Positions 52,841 to 61,411 of a stretch of DNA of 64,000 nt are shown here, piece after piece. Numbering within the stretch: the stretch's first letter is position 1; each line of letters starts with the position of its first letter. The stretch covers positions 24,991 to 88,990 of the forward strand of contig JAPPAV010000064.1 of assembly GCA_026705345.1 (NCBI GenBank). The letters are read 5' to 3'. The position numbers were made by a program, and so were the translations under genes. Source of the DNA: Gammaproteobacteria bacterium. GTDB lineage: Bacteria > Pseudomonadota > Gammaproteobacteria > Pseudomonadales > Azotimanducaceae. The notes below the pieces were generated by a model, which was not told the DNA's origin, searched no databases, and saw nothing but the letters and a program-made list of their open reading frames with translations.

Positions 52841-53230
52841 TCAACCCGCCTGGACGCGGTCGAGTATGAGGCCGTAGAAATGCTCGCCGGGTCGTTCGAA
52901 GAGCCACCCTAGGTGGGTGTCGCAGTTGCCGCAATTGGCCAACCGCCAGCTGAAACCCTTGAACCAGCTATCCGCGGAGTGGTGACCCCCGCTTATCGCG
53001 CATCCGTGGGCGTCGCTGTGGCAGCCGAAATGGTGGACAAAGCCGTAGGGGTTCGTACAAGTGTGGAGGAACGAACCGTTGACCTCGATGCGATCCTCGA
53101 CGTGGCCAACGAGGTGCGAACAGGCCGCGCAGAAGAGGAATCCTTCCTTCGGCCGGGTGTCTTCGTCGACAACCTCGGCAACCCCCAAATCGGCTCCCGG
53201 GTTGATCAGGTCGTCTCGTTGGTCGCTCAT
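52841..53230 (-). CDS. CULT-domain (cereblon-like) protein
   Basis: This 129-residue protein consists almost entirely of a CULT domain, the fold that binds thalidomide in human cereblon. Zinc ligands C34/C37 (CAAC) and C100/C103 (CGNC), the HTCTNPYGF stretch and the three cage tryptophans W89, W95 and W109 are present, with the same spacing (6 and 14) I recall for the bacterial MsCI4 protein. It is the first gene of a tight operon with HAD, PTPS and SDR genes. Its natural ligand is unknown; uridine and cyclic imides bind related domains. Confidence 0.85.
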   Translation of the reverse strand: MSDQRDDLINPGADLGVAEVVDEDTRPKEGFLFCAACSHLVGHVEDRIEVNGSFLHTCTNPYGFVHHFGCHSDAHGCAISGGHHSADSWFKGFSWRLANCGNCDTHLGWLFERPGEHFYGLILDRVQAG

Positions 53231-53357
53231 GCCGCCTCCGCGAGCGGTTTCGACACGTTAGGTACTACCCACTAGTGAATATTGCCTAACAATCCAACAA
53301 CTTCCAATGGACTGCAAGTGCGTGGCGATGCCACCGCCCGATGAGCCGACTGGCCGA

Positions 53358-53864
53358 TCAGTCGATGACGTCCGGGTCGTCCGGAAGGAACTTCGACAGC
53401 ACCAACGCCCCGAGGACGAAGACCAATATGTGATAGGCGCCGCCCCATAGCTTCCAGCCCCAGGTATAGCCCCACCAGATGATGTCGGCGCCTTCAACGA
53501 GGACCACGGCGGCGAGTCCCATGATGAACGCCCGTCTGACGTGAGCTGCCACGGATGCCCCATTCTGGAGTACGACCGCGAGGAGGGCCGCGATCACGAG
53601 GTAGTGGACGAACCCGTACAGCATTGCCAATGGGTCGACCTCCTCCGACGCCTCGTGATTGACGATGACGGTTGCCCCGAGGCCCGACTGCATAACGCTG
53701 TACATGCCGGTATCGGGGAACTGTTCGCCGATCGCAGCAGCGGCGGCGTCGGAATCCGGCACCGTGTTCAACGCCTTGTCCGGCAGCGGATTCACCGCCC
53801 AGTAGAGGAAGCCGAAGACGAACAGCACGATGGCCGTCAACAGGATGCCGAGGGATAGCTTCAT
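53358..53864 (-). CDS. Unknown membrane protein, four helices
   Basis: This 168-residue protein has hydrophobic segments at about 4-24, 80-100, 108-126 and 136-156 and a periplasmic loop after the first helix (about 25-78) containing NPLPDKA. I do not recognise the family. It lies 12 bp upstream of the flavoprotein stop-side; transcription runs away from it toward the CULT region, and the flavoprotein gene ends 12 bp before its start, so the two may be one operon. Confidence 0.6.
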   Translation of the reverse strand: MKLSLGILLTAIVLFVFGFLYWAVNPLPDKALNTVPDSDAAAAAIGEQFPDTGMYSVMQSGLGATVIVNHEASEEVDPLAMLYGFVHYLVIAALLAVVLQNGASVAAHVRRAFIMGLAAVVLVEGADIIWWGYTWGWKLWGGAYHILVFVLGALVLSKFLPDDPDVID

Positions 53865-53876
53865 CGATTGGTCTCC

Positions 53877-55094
53877 TTAGGTTGTAGCCGCCTGCAGAAC
53901 GGCTTTCAGATCCACGTCGGGATCGGCGAGCTTGTCAGGATCGACGCGCTTGCCGACGAGTTGCCGGGCGACCATGAACTCGCGGGCGCTGTTCACCGCA
54001 TCCGCGGCGGACAACGTGTCGCCGTCGAAGTAGAAGATCGCGAACTGCCGGGTCGCGGGGTCGCCGCGTATCACCTGCCGTTCGGCCTCGGTGGAGAATC
54101 CGACCATCTGCAGCTTGAGATCGTACTGGTCGGACCAGAACCACGGCACGTTGGCATAGGCCTTGGGGTTGTCCGCCAGGTTCGCGGCCGCGACCCGGGA
54201 CTGTTCCATGGCGTTCGGCACGGACTCGAGCCTAAGTCGCCGGCCGAGCAGAGGATTCGGATGGTTGGTGCAGTCGCCGGCCGCGAAGATGTTCGGATCG
54301 TTCGTGCGCGTGAATTCGTCGACGACAATGCCGTCGGCGCAGTCGAGACCGGCGGCTTGCGCCAACTCGACGTTCGGCTGGATGCCGATGCCCACCACTG
54401 CGAGCTCGGCCGGCACGACGTCGCCGCCCGAGCAAACCACGCCGGTCAGGCGGTCCGATCCGGCGAACGACTCGGCACGCATTCCGGTCCGGACCGCGAC
54501 GCCCTGGCCCGCGTGGAGGTCGTCGTAGAAAGCCGACATCGTCGGCGTCGTGACGCGCTTGAGTATCCGGTCCTCCATCTCCAGCACCGTGACCGCCAGC
54601 CCGGCCTTGATCGCGATCGCTGCGACCTCCAGGCCGATGTAGCCGCCACCCACGACGGCGATGCGCCGGCCCGGCTGGAAGTCCGCCTTGATCGCGTCCA
54701 CGTCGGCGATCGTGCGCAGGTAGTGGACACCCGGAAGATCACCCCCCGTTGTCGCGAGTCTGCGCGGACGGGCGCCCGTCGCGAGCAGCAGCTTGTCGTA
54801 GCTGATTTCGGTGCCATCGTTGCAGGCGACGCGCCGGCGGTCGGGATCGATGCTCTCGACGCGCACGCCGTTCTTGACGTCGATGTTCTTGCTCTCGTAG
54901 AACCGTGCGGGCCGCAGGTGGACGCGGTCGAGACCGTACTCGCCGGACAGGTACTGCTTCGACAGCGGCGGACGCTGGTAGGGGATGTGCGGCTCGTCGC
55001 CGATTATCAGGATCTCGCCCTCGTAGTTCTCCTGACGCAGGCTCGCCGCGGCTTGTCCGGCGGCGTGGCCGCCGCCGACGATGACGATGGTCAT
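53877..55094 (-). CDS. FAD-dependent NAD(P)H:ferredoxin reductase-like oxidoreductase
   Basis: ATG 55094 starts MTIVIVGGGHAAGQAAASLR, the FAD dinucleotide motif; a longer frame upstream is rejected. The 405-residue protein has the central NADH motif VVGGGYIGLEVAA near residue 148, the LLLATGARPR segment and the late FAAGDCTNHPN flavin motif. It matches rubredoxin/ferredoxin reductases that serve P450s or Rieske oxygenases; the Rieske oxygenase at 39445 is a possible but distant client. Confidence 0.9.
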   Translation of the reverse strand: MTIVIVGGGHAAGQAAASLRQENYEGEILIIGDEPHIPYQRPPLSKQYLSGEYGLDRVHLRPARFYESKNIDVKNGVRVESIDPDRRRVACNDGTEISYDKLLLATGARPRRLATTGGDLPGVHYLRTIADVDAIKADFQPGRRIAVVGGGYIGLEVAAIAIKAGLAVTVLEMEDRILKRVTTPTMSAFYDDLHAGQGVAVRTGMRAESFAGSDRLTGVVCSGGDVVPAELAVVGIGIQPNVELAQAAGLDCADGIVVDEFTRTNDPNIFAAGDCTNHPNPLLGRRLRLESVPNAMEQSRVAAANLADNPKAYANVPWFWSDQYDLKLQMVGFSTEAERQVIRGDPATRQFAIFYFDGDTLSAADAVNSAREFMVARQLVGKRVDPDKLADPDVDLKAVLQAATT

Positions 55095-55322
55095 GGTTGT
55101 AGGACCGCTCCGGGGGCGTTCGGCGAGCCATTGTAACCGCCGTGACTCGCTTCGATGCCGGCGAATGGGAGATCGCGCCAACATCGGCCTTGTCGAGGGA
55201 GGGGGTAGGCTATGGCGCGCCGGCGGAAGTCGAACGAGGATGACGGCCTTGTCGCGCCAGCGATCGTCCGACCACGCTCGCGTGCCGGGTGAGGGCCGCA
55301 TTCCGTCCGAGGATACCGACCC

Positions 55323-55465
55323 GTAGGGGCGACCCTTGTGGTCGCCCGCTCGACCCTTGTGGTCGCCCGCTCGACCCTTGTGGTCGCCCGCTCGACCCTT
55401 GTGCCCGCCCGCGTCAAGCCGCCGTGGCTACTCTGCGAACGGGACGGGACAAGCCCGTCCGCTAC
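55323..55465. repeat. Expanded REP/BIME-like array with 21-bp tandem units
   Basis: A GTAG-headed GGGCGACC-CTTGT-GGTCGCCC hairpin is followed by three further 21-bp units (CGACCCTTGTGGTCGCCCGCT type, the last one degenerate). It closes with the inverse of the first REP type (GGGACGGGACAAGCCCGTCC) ending GCTAC. The CTA at its right end is the stop codon of the DUF1820 gene on the minus strand. The 55095-55322 stretch to its left shows nothing else. Confidence 0.8.
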
Positions 55466-55788
55466 GATTTGGTGTCGGGGATCGGCACCGGAAACGGCGT
55501 GACGTTGCTGCCGGAACTGTCGGTGATCTTGGCGACGCCTTCCTTCTCGACCTCGTCGATGCGGATCACCGCGTGCATGGGGATGAAGCTACGCTGAACG
55601 GTGTCGAACTCGCTGCGCAGCTTGTCCTCCGCCGGGTCGATGACCATCTGGGAGCGCTCGCCGAAGATGTAGTCCTCGATGACGACGAAGCCGTAGACAT
55701 CGCTCTGGTAGAACGAGCGCGCATAGACCTCGTAGATCTGCCCGTGACTGTGGAAGTAGATTCGGTAGATGTGCGAGTCCTGGGGCAT
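55462..55788 (-). CDS. DUF1820 family protein
   Basis: This 108-residue protein (HIYRIYFHSHGQIYEVYARS, then VYGFVVIEDYIFGE) matches DUF1820, a conserved gammaproteobacterial family of unknown role. Full length; ATG 55788. The final codons end DTKS, and its stop TAG is the outer end of the REP array, so the extreme C-terminus may have been set by the repeat. It is divergent from miaB. Confidence 0.85.
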   Translation of the reverse strand: MPQDSHIYRIYFHSHGQIYEVYARSFYQSDVYGFVVIEDYIFGERSQMVIDPAEDKLRSEFDTVQRSFIPMHAVIRIDEVEKEGVAKITDSSGSNVTPFPVPIPDTKS

Positions 55789-55922
55789 GCCAACCCTCGA
55801 TGGGTGCCGGTTCTCCGATTAATAGGTATCGATTGGGCAATTTCAAGCGGAATTAGTGCCTCTCCGGGCCGCGTCCTGCCGCCACGGCTATAATCCGCGC
55901 CCCGCAAACGCACTTGTAATCC

Positions 55923-57278
55923 GTGAAACTCTACGTCAAGACACACGGTTGCCAGATGAACGAGTACGACTCGTCGCGCATGGTGGACGTCCTGCGCGAG
56001 AGTCACGGCGCGACACTCGTGGACGACCCGGCAACGGCGGACCTGGTGCTCCTCAACACCTGCTCGGTGCGCGAGAAGGCGGCGGAGAAAGTGTTCAGCC
56101 AGCTGGGCCGGTGGAAGCCCCTGAAGCGTGCCAACCCGGATCTCGTCATCGGCGTCGGCGGCTGCGTGGCGAGCCAGGAGGGCCAGGCGATCACGGCGCG
56201 TGCGCCCTACGTGGATTTGGTGTTCGGCCCGCAGACGCTGCACCGCCTGCCCGCGATGTTCGACGAGAGCCGCAGCAAGCGAGCGCCGGTGGTGGACATC
56301 AGTTTCCCGGAGATCGAGAAGTTCGACCGGCTGCCGGAACCCCGCGTCGACGGGCCGTCCGCCTTCGTCTCGGTGATGGAGGGCTGCAGCAAGTACTGCA
56401 CGTTCTGCGTGGTGCCCTACACCCGCGGCGAGGAGGTGTCCCGGCCGGTCTCGAGCGTCATGCGCGAGGTGGTCCAGCTTGCGGGGCGGGGGGTGCGCGA
56501 GATCAACTTCCTCGGCCAGAACGTCAACGCCTACCGGGGCGAGATCGACGGTGCCGAGGCCGACCTCGCCGAGTTGATCCACTACGCGGCGAGGGTCGAC
56601 GGCATCGACCGGATTCGCTTCACGACCTCGCATCCGGTCGAGTTCCGGCCGACACTGATCGATGCCTACCGGGACATTCCCCAACTCGTGAGCCACCTGC
56701 ACCTGCCCGTGCAATCCGGTTCGGATCGCGTGCTCGCGATGATGAAGCGCGGTCACACGGTCCTGGAGTACAAGGCCAAGATCCGCGCGCTGCGCCGGGC
56801 GAGGCCCGGCGTCAGCCTGTCGTCGGACTTCATCGTCGGCTTCCCCGGCGAAACGGAGCGGGACTTCGAGGCGACGCTCGCGCTGGTCGGGGAACTCGAC
56901 TACGACATCTCCTTCAGCTTCATCTACAGCCCGCGCCCCGGAACACCGGCCGCCTCGCTGGCGGACGACACGCCAACCGAAGTCAAACAGCGGCGTCTCG
57001 CGGCACTCCAGACGCAGCTAAGGCGCCAGGCGGCTGCCCACGCCGAGGCCATGGTGGGGACGAGCCAACGGGTGCTGGTCACCGGTCGCTCGAAACGGGA
57101 TCCCGGGCAGTTGGCCGGACGCACGGAGAACAACCGCGTCGTGAACTTCCCGGCGGGTGAGCCCGACGCCTCGTCCTTGATCGGCGATTTCGCGGATGTC
57201 GAGATCACCGAGGCATTGCCGAACTCGCTGCGGGGGCGATTGACACCGCTCGCGAGCCGGCTATGCTTCGCTTCATAG
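55923..57278 (+). CDS. miaB: tRNA-2-methylthio-N6-isopentenyladenosine synthase MiaB
   Basis: This 451-residue radical SAM methylthiotransferase is complete (start at GTG 55923). The N-terminal UPF0004 domain carries three cluster cysteines ([13 protein letters not shown] opening, [16 protein letters not shown]), the radical SAM motif C-x3-C-x2-C is in [10 protein letters not shown], and a TRAM domain ends the protein. It modifies A37 of tRNAs reading UNN codons. It heads the conserved miaB-ybeZ-ybeY-corC-lnt series. Confidence 0.95.
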   Translation: MKLYVKTHGCQMNEYDSSRMVDVLRESHGATLVDDPATADLVLLNTCSVREKAAEKVFSQLGRWKPLKRANPDLVIGVGGCVASQEGQAITARAPYVDLVFGPQTLHRLPAMFDESRSKRAPVVDISFPEIEKFDRLPEPRVDGPSAFVSVMEGCSKYCTFCVVPYTRGEEVSRPVSSVMREVVQLAGRGVREINFLGQNVNAYRGEIDGAEADLAELIHYAARVDGIDRIRFTTSHPVEFRPTLIDAYRDIPQLVSHLHLPVQSGSDRVLAMMKRGHTVLEYKAKIRALRRARPGVSLSSDFIVGFPGETERDFEATLALVGELDYDISFSFIYSPRPGTPAASLADDTPTEVKQRRLAALQTQLRRQAAAHAEAMVGTSQRVLVTGRSKRDPGQLAGRTENNRVVNFPAGEPDASSLIGDFADVEITEALPNSLRGRLTPLASRLCFAS

Positions 57279-57300
57279 GGACACACCTCAACAAAACCAT

Positions 57301-58353
57301 TTGACAGACGACTCGTCGCGCGTCGTGGCCCTCACCACGACCGTCACCCTGGAACCCGACGATTCCCGCCGTTTGGCCGCTCTGTGCGGCCCGTTCGACC
57401 AAAACCTCAAACACCTCGAACGCCGGCTTGGCATCCGGATCAAGAACCGCGGCAACGCCTTCTGGCTTTCTGGGCCGGAACGACGCGTGCAGGCGGGGGG
57501 TGCCCTTTTGTCGCGACTTTACGTGGAGACCGGCGACCGCGATGCGTTGGACGCGGATACGGTGCACCTGTTCCTCCAAGAGTCGGGCGTCGAGGAGATG
57601 TTGGCAGCATCCGAATCGGCGTCGATGGCGGAGGTCATCGTCAAGACGCGCAAGAAGACCGTCAAGCCGCGGGGTGCGAACCAGCGACGCTATGTCGAGG
57701 CGATCCGGGCGAACGACCTGAATTTCGGCGTCGGGCCCGCCGGAACGGGCAAGACCTACCTGGCGGTGGCCTGCGCGGTGGAAGCGCTGGAAAACCACGC
57801 GGTGAACCGGATCTTGCTGGTGCGCCCGGCGGTCGAAGCCGGCGAGAAGCTGGGCTTCCTACCGGGCGATCTTGCGCAGAAGATCGACCCCTACCTGCGC
57901 CCACTCTACGACGCCCTCTACGAGATGTTGGGCGTGGATCGGGTCAACAAGTACATCGAGCGGAACATCATCGAGGTCGCGCCCTTGGCGTTCATGCGCG
58001 GACGAACGCTCAACGGATCCTTCATCATCCTGGACGAGAGTCAGAACACCACCATCGAACAGATGAAGATGTTCCTGACACGCATCGGCTTCGGTTCCAC
58101 TGCGGTGGTGACCGGCGACATCACGCAGATCGACTTGCAGAGCGGCAAATCCGGGCTCGTGCACGTGCTCGATGTCTTGAAGGACGTCGACGGGTTGAGC
58201 TTCATGCACTTCGCGTCGAAGGACGTGGTACGGCATCCGCTGGTCAAGCGCATCGTCGACGCCTATGCGCGTGCCTCCCAAGACCGCGCCAAAGCCACCC
58301 CGTCGACCGGGGCCACGGGACCGGAAGTCGTGGAGGAAGGGCGCGCCGGATGA
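57301..58353 (+). CDS. ybeZ: PhoH-like ATPase (YbeZ/PhoL)
   Basis: This 350-residue P-loop ATPase (TTG start, 22 bp after miaB) has Walker A GPAGTGKTY near residue 143 and Walker B IILDESQNTT; an N-terminal KH-like region precedes them. It works with YbeY in RNA and ribosome maintenance. Its stop overlaps the ybeY start (ATGA). Confidence 0.93.
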   Translation: MTDDSSRVVALTTTVTLEPDDSRRLAALCGPFDQNLKHLERRLGIRIKNRGNAFWLSGPERRVQAGGALLSRLYVETGDRDALDADTVHLFLQESGVEEMLAASESASMAEVIVKTRKKTVKPRGANQRRYVEAIRANDLNFGVGPAGTGKTYLAVACAVEALENHAVNRILLVRPAVEAGEKLGFLPGDLAQKIDPYLRPLYDALYEMLGVDRVNKYIERNIIEVAPLAFMRGRTLNGSFIILDESQNTTIEQMKMFLTRIGFGSTAVVTGDITQIDLQSGKSGLVHVLDVLKDVDGLSFMHFASKDVVRHPLVKRIVDAYARASQDRAKATPSTGATGPEVVEEGRAG

Positions 58354-58784
58354 CCGTGGACGTGCAGATCGCGGAACTCGCCGGCATTCCCGCGCCACCG
58401 GCGAGGAAGATCGCGCGCTGGGCGGAAGTGGCCCGGGGCGAAGATACCCGGTCGCTCTGTCTCCGGGTGGTCGGCGAATCCGAATCCGCGGCGCTCAACG
58501 CGCGCTTCCGGGACCGGGACAGGGCCACCAACGTGCTGGCTTTCCCCGCCGAAGAACCGGGCGTTCTCGGCGATATCGCCATCTGCGCGCCGGTGGCGGC
58601 ACGGGAAGCCCGGCAACAGGCCAAGGCGCTCGCGGATCACTACGCCCATCTCGTGGTTCATGGCGTCTTGCATCTACTCGGCCTCGATCACGACACGCCG
58701 GTCAACGCGGCGGACATGGAATCCAGAGAAATACAGGTGCTCGGACGTTTCGGGATCGTCGATCCCTACGGAGATCAAACATGA
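58350..58784 (+). CDS. ybeY: Endoribonuclease YbeY
   Basis: This 144-residue protein (ATG 58350) has the metal motif HGVLHLLGLDHD with three histidines of the H-x3-H-x5-H signature, plus NVLAFP and DIAICAPV strands. It takes part in 16S rRNA 3' maturation and ribosome quality control. It overlaps both neighbours by 4 bp (ATGA at each end), a tightly coupled operon. Confidence 0.95.
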   Translation: MTVDVQIAELAGIPAPPARKIARWAEVARGEDTRSLCLRVVGESESAALNARFRDRDRATNVLAFPAEEPGVLGDIAICAPVAAREARQQAKALADHYAHLVVHGVLHLLGLDHDTPVNAADMESREIQVLGRFGIVDPYGDQT

Positions 58785-59746
58785 GCGAAGGAGAGTCGCG
58801 GAGTACCAAGCGCTCGCCTTCGGCGGGTCCACACCGAACCCGCCGAAGCGAAGCGGGCGCGGATCGCGGCGAAACCCAACGCCGCGACGCGGCGCGCGAC
58901 CGTCAGACCGGCAACGGCGCGGACTTGAGGAAGGAGTTCCGCAAGACCTGGCGAGACTGGCTTGCGGACCTGTTGCCGATTGAACCGACCGATCGGCCTG
59001 AACTCCTGGAGATGCTCCAGGATGCGAGCGATCGGCGGCTGTTCGACAAGGAGGCGTTGAACATCATCCACGGCGCGCTGGCGGTTTCGGACATGCGCGC
59101 CCGGGACATCATGATCCCCCGCTCGCAGGTGGTCACCGTGGAGGTCGACAGCCGGGTCGAGGAATTCCTGCCGACGGTGATCCAATCGACGCACTCCCGT
59201 TTTCCGGTGATCGGCGACGACATGGACGACTTAAAGGGCATCCTGCACGCCAAGGACATGCTGAAGTTGCTGCTCATCGAGGACTGGGACGACTTCGACA
59301 TCAAGGACTACATCCGCCCCACCATCGTCGTGCCGGAGAGCAAGCGCCTAAACGATCTCCTGCAGGAGTTCCGGGAGACGCGCAACCATATGGCGCTCGT
59401 GATCGACGAGTACGGCGGTGTGGCCGGCGTCGTCACCATCGAGGACGTCCTCGAGCAGATAGTCGGCGACATCGAAGACGAACACGACATCGAGGACGAC
59501 AGCTTCATCAAGCAGTTGGACCACGACAGCTATACCGTCAAGGCCACCACGCCCATCGAGGAGTTCAACGAGTACTTCGACACCGAGTTCGCGGGCCGGG
59601 ATCTCGACACCATCGGCGGCATCGTGGTCAAGGAGTTCGGCTACCTGCCCCAGCGCGAAGAGACCATCCACATCGCGCCGTTCGACATCCGCGTCATCAA
59701 CGCCGACAGCCGCCGCGTCCGACTGCTTCACCTGACCCGCGCCTAG
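58781..59746 (+). CDS. corC: CorC/YbeX family CBS-domain protein
   Basis: This 321-residue protein has an N-terminal basic low-complexity region (residues 1-50), two CBS domains (about 100-225; RDIMIPRSQV opening and MALVIDEYGGVAGVVTIEDVLEQIVGDIEDEHD) and a CorC_HlyC C-terminal domain. YbeX has been linked to Mg/Co efflux and ribosome maturation. It overlaps ybeY by 4 bp and lnt by 1 bp. Confidence 0.93.
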   Translation: MSEGESRSTKRSPSAGPHRTRRSEAGADRGETQRRDAARDRQTGNGADLRKEFRKTWRDWLADLLPIEPTDRPELLEMLQDASDRRLFDKEALNIIHGALAVSDMRARDIMIPRSQVVTVEVDSRVEEFLPTVIQSTHSRFPVIGDDMDDLKGILHAKDMLKLLLIEDWDDFDIKDYIRPTIVVPESKRLNDLLQEFRETRNHMALVIDEYGGVAGVVTIEDVLEQIVGDIEDEHDIEDDSFIKQLDHDSYTVKATTPIEEFNEYFDTEFAGRDLDTIGGIVVKEFGYLPQREETIHIAPFDIRVINADSRRVRLLHLTRA

Positions 59747-61290
59747 TGCCAAGGCGATACGCGCTGCCCTTGGCGGCCCTTGCCGCGGGCGGCGTGCTGC
59801 CGCTGGCCCTTGCGCCGTTCGGCGTCTGGCCGCTGCTCCTTGTCTCGGCCGGGGTCCTGTTCTGGCTGCTTCGCCGCACGGAGACGGGCAAGGCCGCGTT
59901 CTGGCGCGGTTGGCTCTACGGCGTCGGCAAGTACGGCGTCGGCGCATCCTGGGTCTACGTCAGCATCCACGTCTACGGATCGACCGCGCCTTGGCTCGCC
60001 GCGCTGCTGGTGGCGCTGTTCGTTGCTGGCATGGCCGTATTCAACGGCGTGTTCGGTTGGGTCTTCCACCGACTGGTCCGTGCACAGGACAACGAGATCG
60101 CGGCGGCGCTGACCTTCACTGTTCTATGGACTGCGTTGGAGTGGCTGTTGACGTGGTTCCTGACCGGCTTCCCCTGGCTGTTCGCGGGCTACGCGTTCAT
60201 CGATACGCCGCTGGCCGGCTTGGCCCCGGTGGGCGGCGTATTGCTGGTGTCCTTCGCCGCCGTATTGACCGCATCCCTCGTAGGGGACGGGCTTGTCCCG
60301 TCCCGTCCTGGCGAATCCGCACGTCTTCATGCGGGCGACCGCAAGGGTCGCCCCTACGCGCTCGTACCGCGGCGAGTGTGGACTCTGGCCGTGCCGGGCG
60401 CGATCTGGATCGCGGCGTGGGCACTCGACGCCGTGACATGGACGGAACGTGGTGAGACCCGAACGGTTGCCCTCGCCCAGGGCAACATCCCGCAGAGCAC
60501 CAAGTGGACCCCGGAGGGGGTGGTGCAGTCCCGCCGCGCCTATCGCGAACTCACGGCGTCGGCCGGCGACGTGGACGTCGTCGTCTGGCCGGAAGCAGCG
60601 ATTCCGGACTACCTACGCCGTACGAAGAGCTACATCGAAGCCCAGCACCATCGGGGGTCTGCCGACATCGTCACCGGCGTTTTCGTGGCCGAGGTCAGGG
60701 AAGGATCCGATGCGACCGACTACTACAACGCCGCCGTTGCCACGGGCGGCGACGCGGTCTACCGCAAGCGGCACCTCGTGCCCTTTGGCGACTTCGTGCC
60801 GTTCGAGTCGCTACTGCGCGGATTGATCTCGTTCTTCGACCTCCCGATGTCGGGCACGACGGCGGGCGAAGCCGAACAACCGCTTCTGCACGCGGCAGGC
60901 ATCGATCTCGCCATGGCCATTTGCTGGGAGATCGCCTATCCGGCCACGGTCGCCGCCGATGCCCGCCAGGCGGATGCGTTGGTCACGATCAGCAACGACA
61001 CCTGGTTCGGCGAGTCCATTGGTCCCAGCCAGCATTTCCAGATCGCCCGGATGCGGGCCAAGGAGAACGGCAGGTACCTGCTCCGCTCGACCAACAACGG
61101 CATCACGGGGATCGTGGACGACGAGGGGAATGTCGTCGAACGCCTGCCACGCTTCGAACCCGGTGTCCTGACGGGAACGTTCCATGCGGTCTCGGGGGCC
61201 ACGCCGTACTCGCGATGGCGGCACATGCCGCTTTGGGTTGTACTGGGCGCCTGTGCCGTCGCGGCAGTGGCGCTTCGACGACATTCGTAG
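59746..61290 (+). CDS. lnt: Apolipoprotein N-acyltransferase with in-frame REP insertion
   Basis: This 514-residue inner-membrane enzyme (GTG start overlapping the corC stop) acylates the N-terminus of lipoproteins. It has membrane helices in the first half and at the C-terminus and a nitrilase domain with the triad Glu283, Lys341, Cys393 (VWPEAAI, YRKRHL, AICWEI). Residues 179-204 (VGDGLVPSRPGESARLHAGD... to Tyr204) are encoded exactly by the palindromic element at 60280-60357, placed in a loop between membrane helices. The TAG stop is the start of another REP unit. Confidence 0.92.
   Translation: MPRRYALPLAALAAGGVLPLALAPFGVWPLLLVSAGVLFWLLRRTETGKAAFWRGWLYGVGKYGVGASWVYVSIHVYGSTAPWLAALLVALFVAGMAVFNGVFGWVFHRLVRAQDNEIAAALTFTVLWTALEWLLTWFLTGFPWLFAGYAFIDTPLAGLAPVGGVLLVSFAAVLTASLVGDGLVPSRPGESARLHAGDRKGRPYALVPRRVWTLAVPGAIWIAAWALDAVTWTERGETRTVALAQGNIPQSTKWTPEGVVQSRRAYRELTASAGDVDVVVWPEAAIPDYLRRTKSYIEAQHHRGSADIVTGVFVAEVREGSDATDYYNAAVATGGDAVYRKRHLVPFGDFVPFESLLRGLISFFDLPMSGTTAGEAEQPLLHAAGIDLAMAICWEIAYPATVAADARQADALVTISNDTWFGESIGPSQHFQIARMRAKENGRYLLRSTNNGITGIVDDEGNVVERLPRFEPGVLTGTFHAVSGATPYSRWRHMPLWVVLGACAVAAVALRRHS
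60280..60357 (+). repeat. REP/BIME-like element, in frame within lnt
   Basis: GTAG-GGGACGGG-CTTGT-CCCGTCCC, a 25-base linker, then the inverse of the second REP type ending GGTCGCCCCTAC. It is exactly 78 bp, starts on a codon boundary and contains no stop in the lnt frame. Confidence 0.85.
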
Positions 61291-61312
61291 GGGAAGGCCT
61301 TGTGCCGTCCCG
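61287..61312 (+). repeat. REP-like palindrome at the lnt stop
   Basis: GTAGGGGAAGGCCTTGTGCCGTCCCGG is a slightly diverged first-type REP. Its TAG is the stop codon of lnt. Confidence 0.65.
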
Positions 61313-61411
61313 GGGTGCGCCTTGCCCGTAACCCGCATCGCACCCGACAGCGTTCAATTTGTCGCACGTTTCGATTAAGGTGGCGCACCCTCGCATAGAC
61401 ACCCGTCAACC

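Noticed and set aside
53256..53316. Inverted repeat GTTAGG...CCTAAC after the membrane-protein gene
   Set aside because: Arms are six bases with a 22-base gap and no T-run; too weak to call a terminator or operator.
55323..55420. Possible small CRISPR-like array (21-bp repeats)
   Set aside because: The units are directly adjacent without spacers and are hairpin halves of the REP family; no cas genes nearby.
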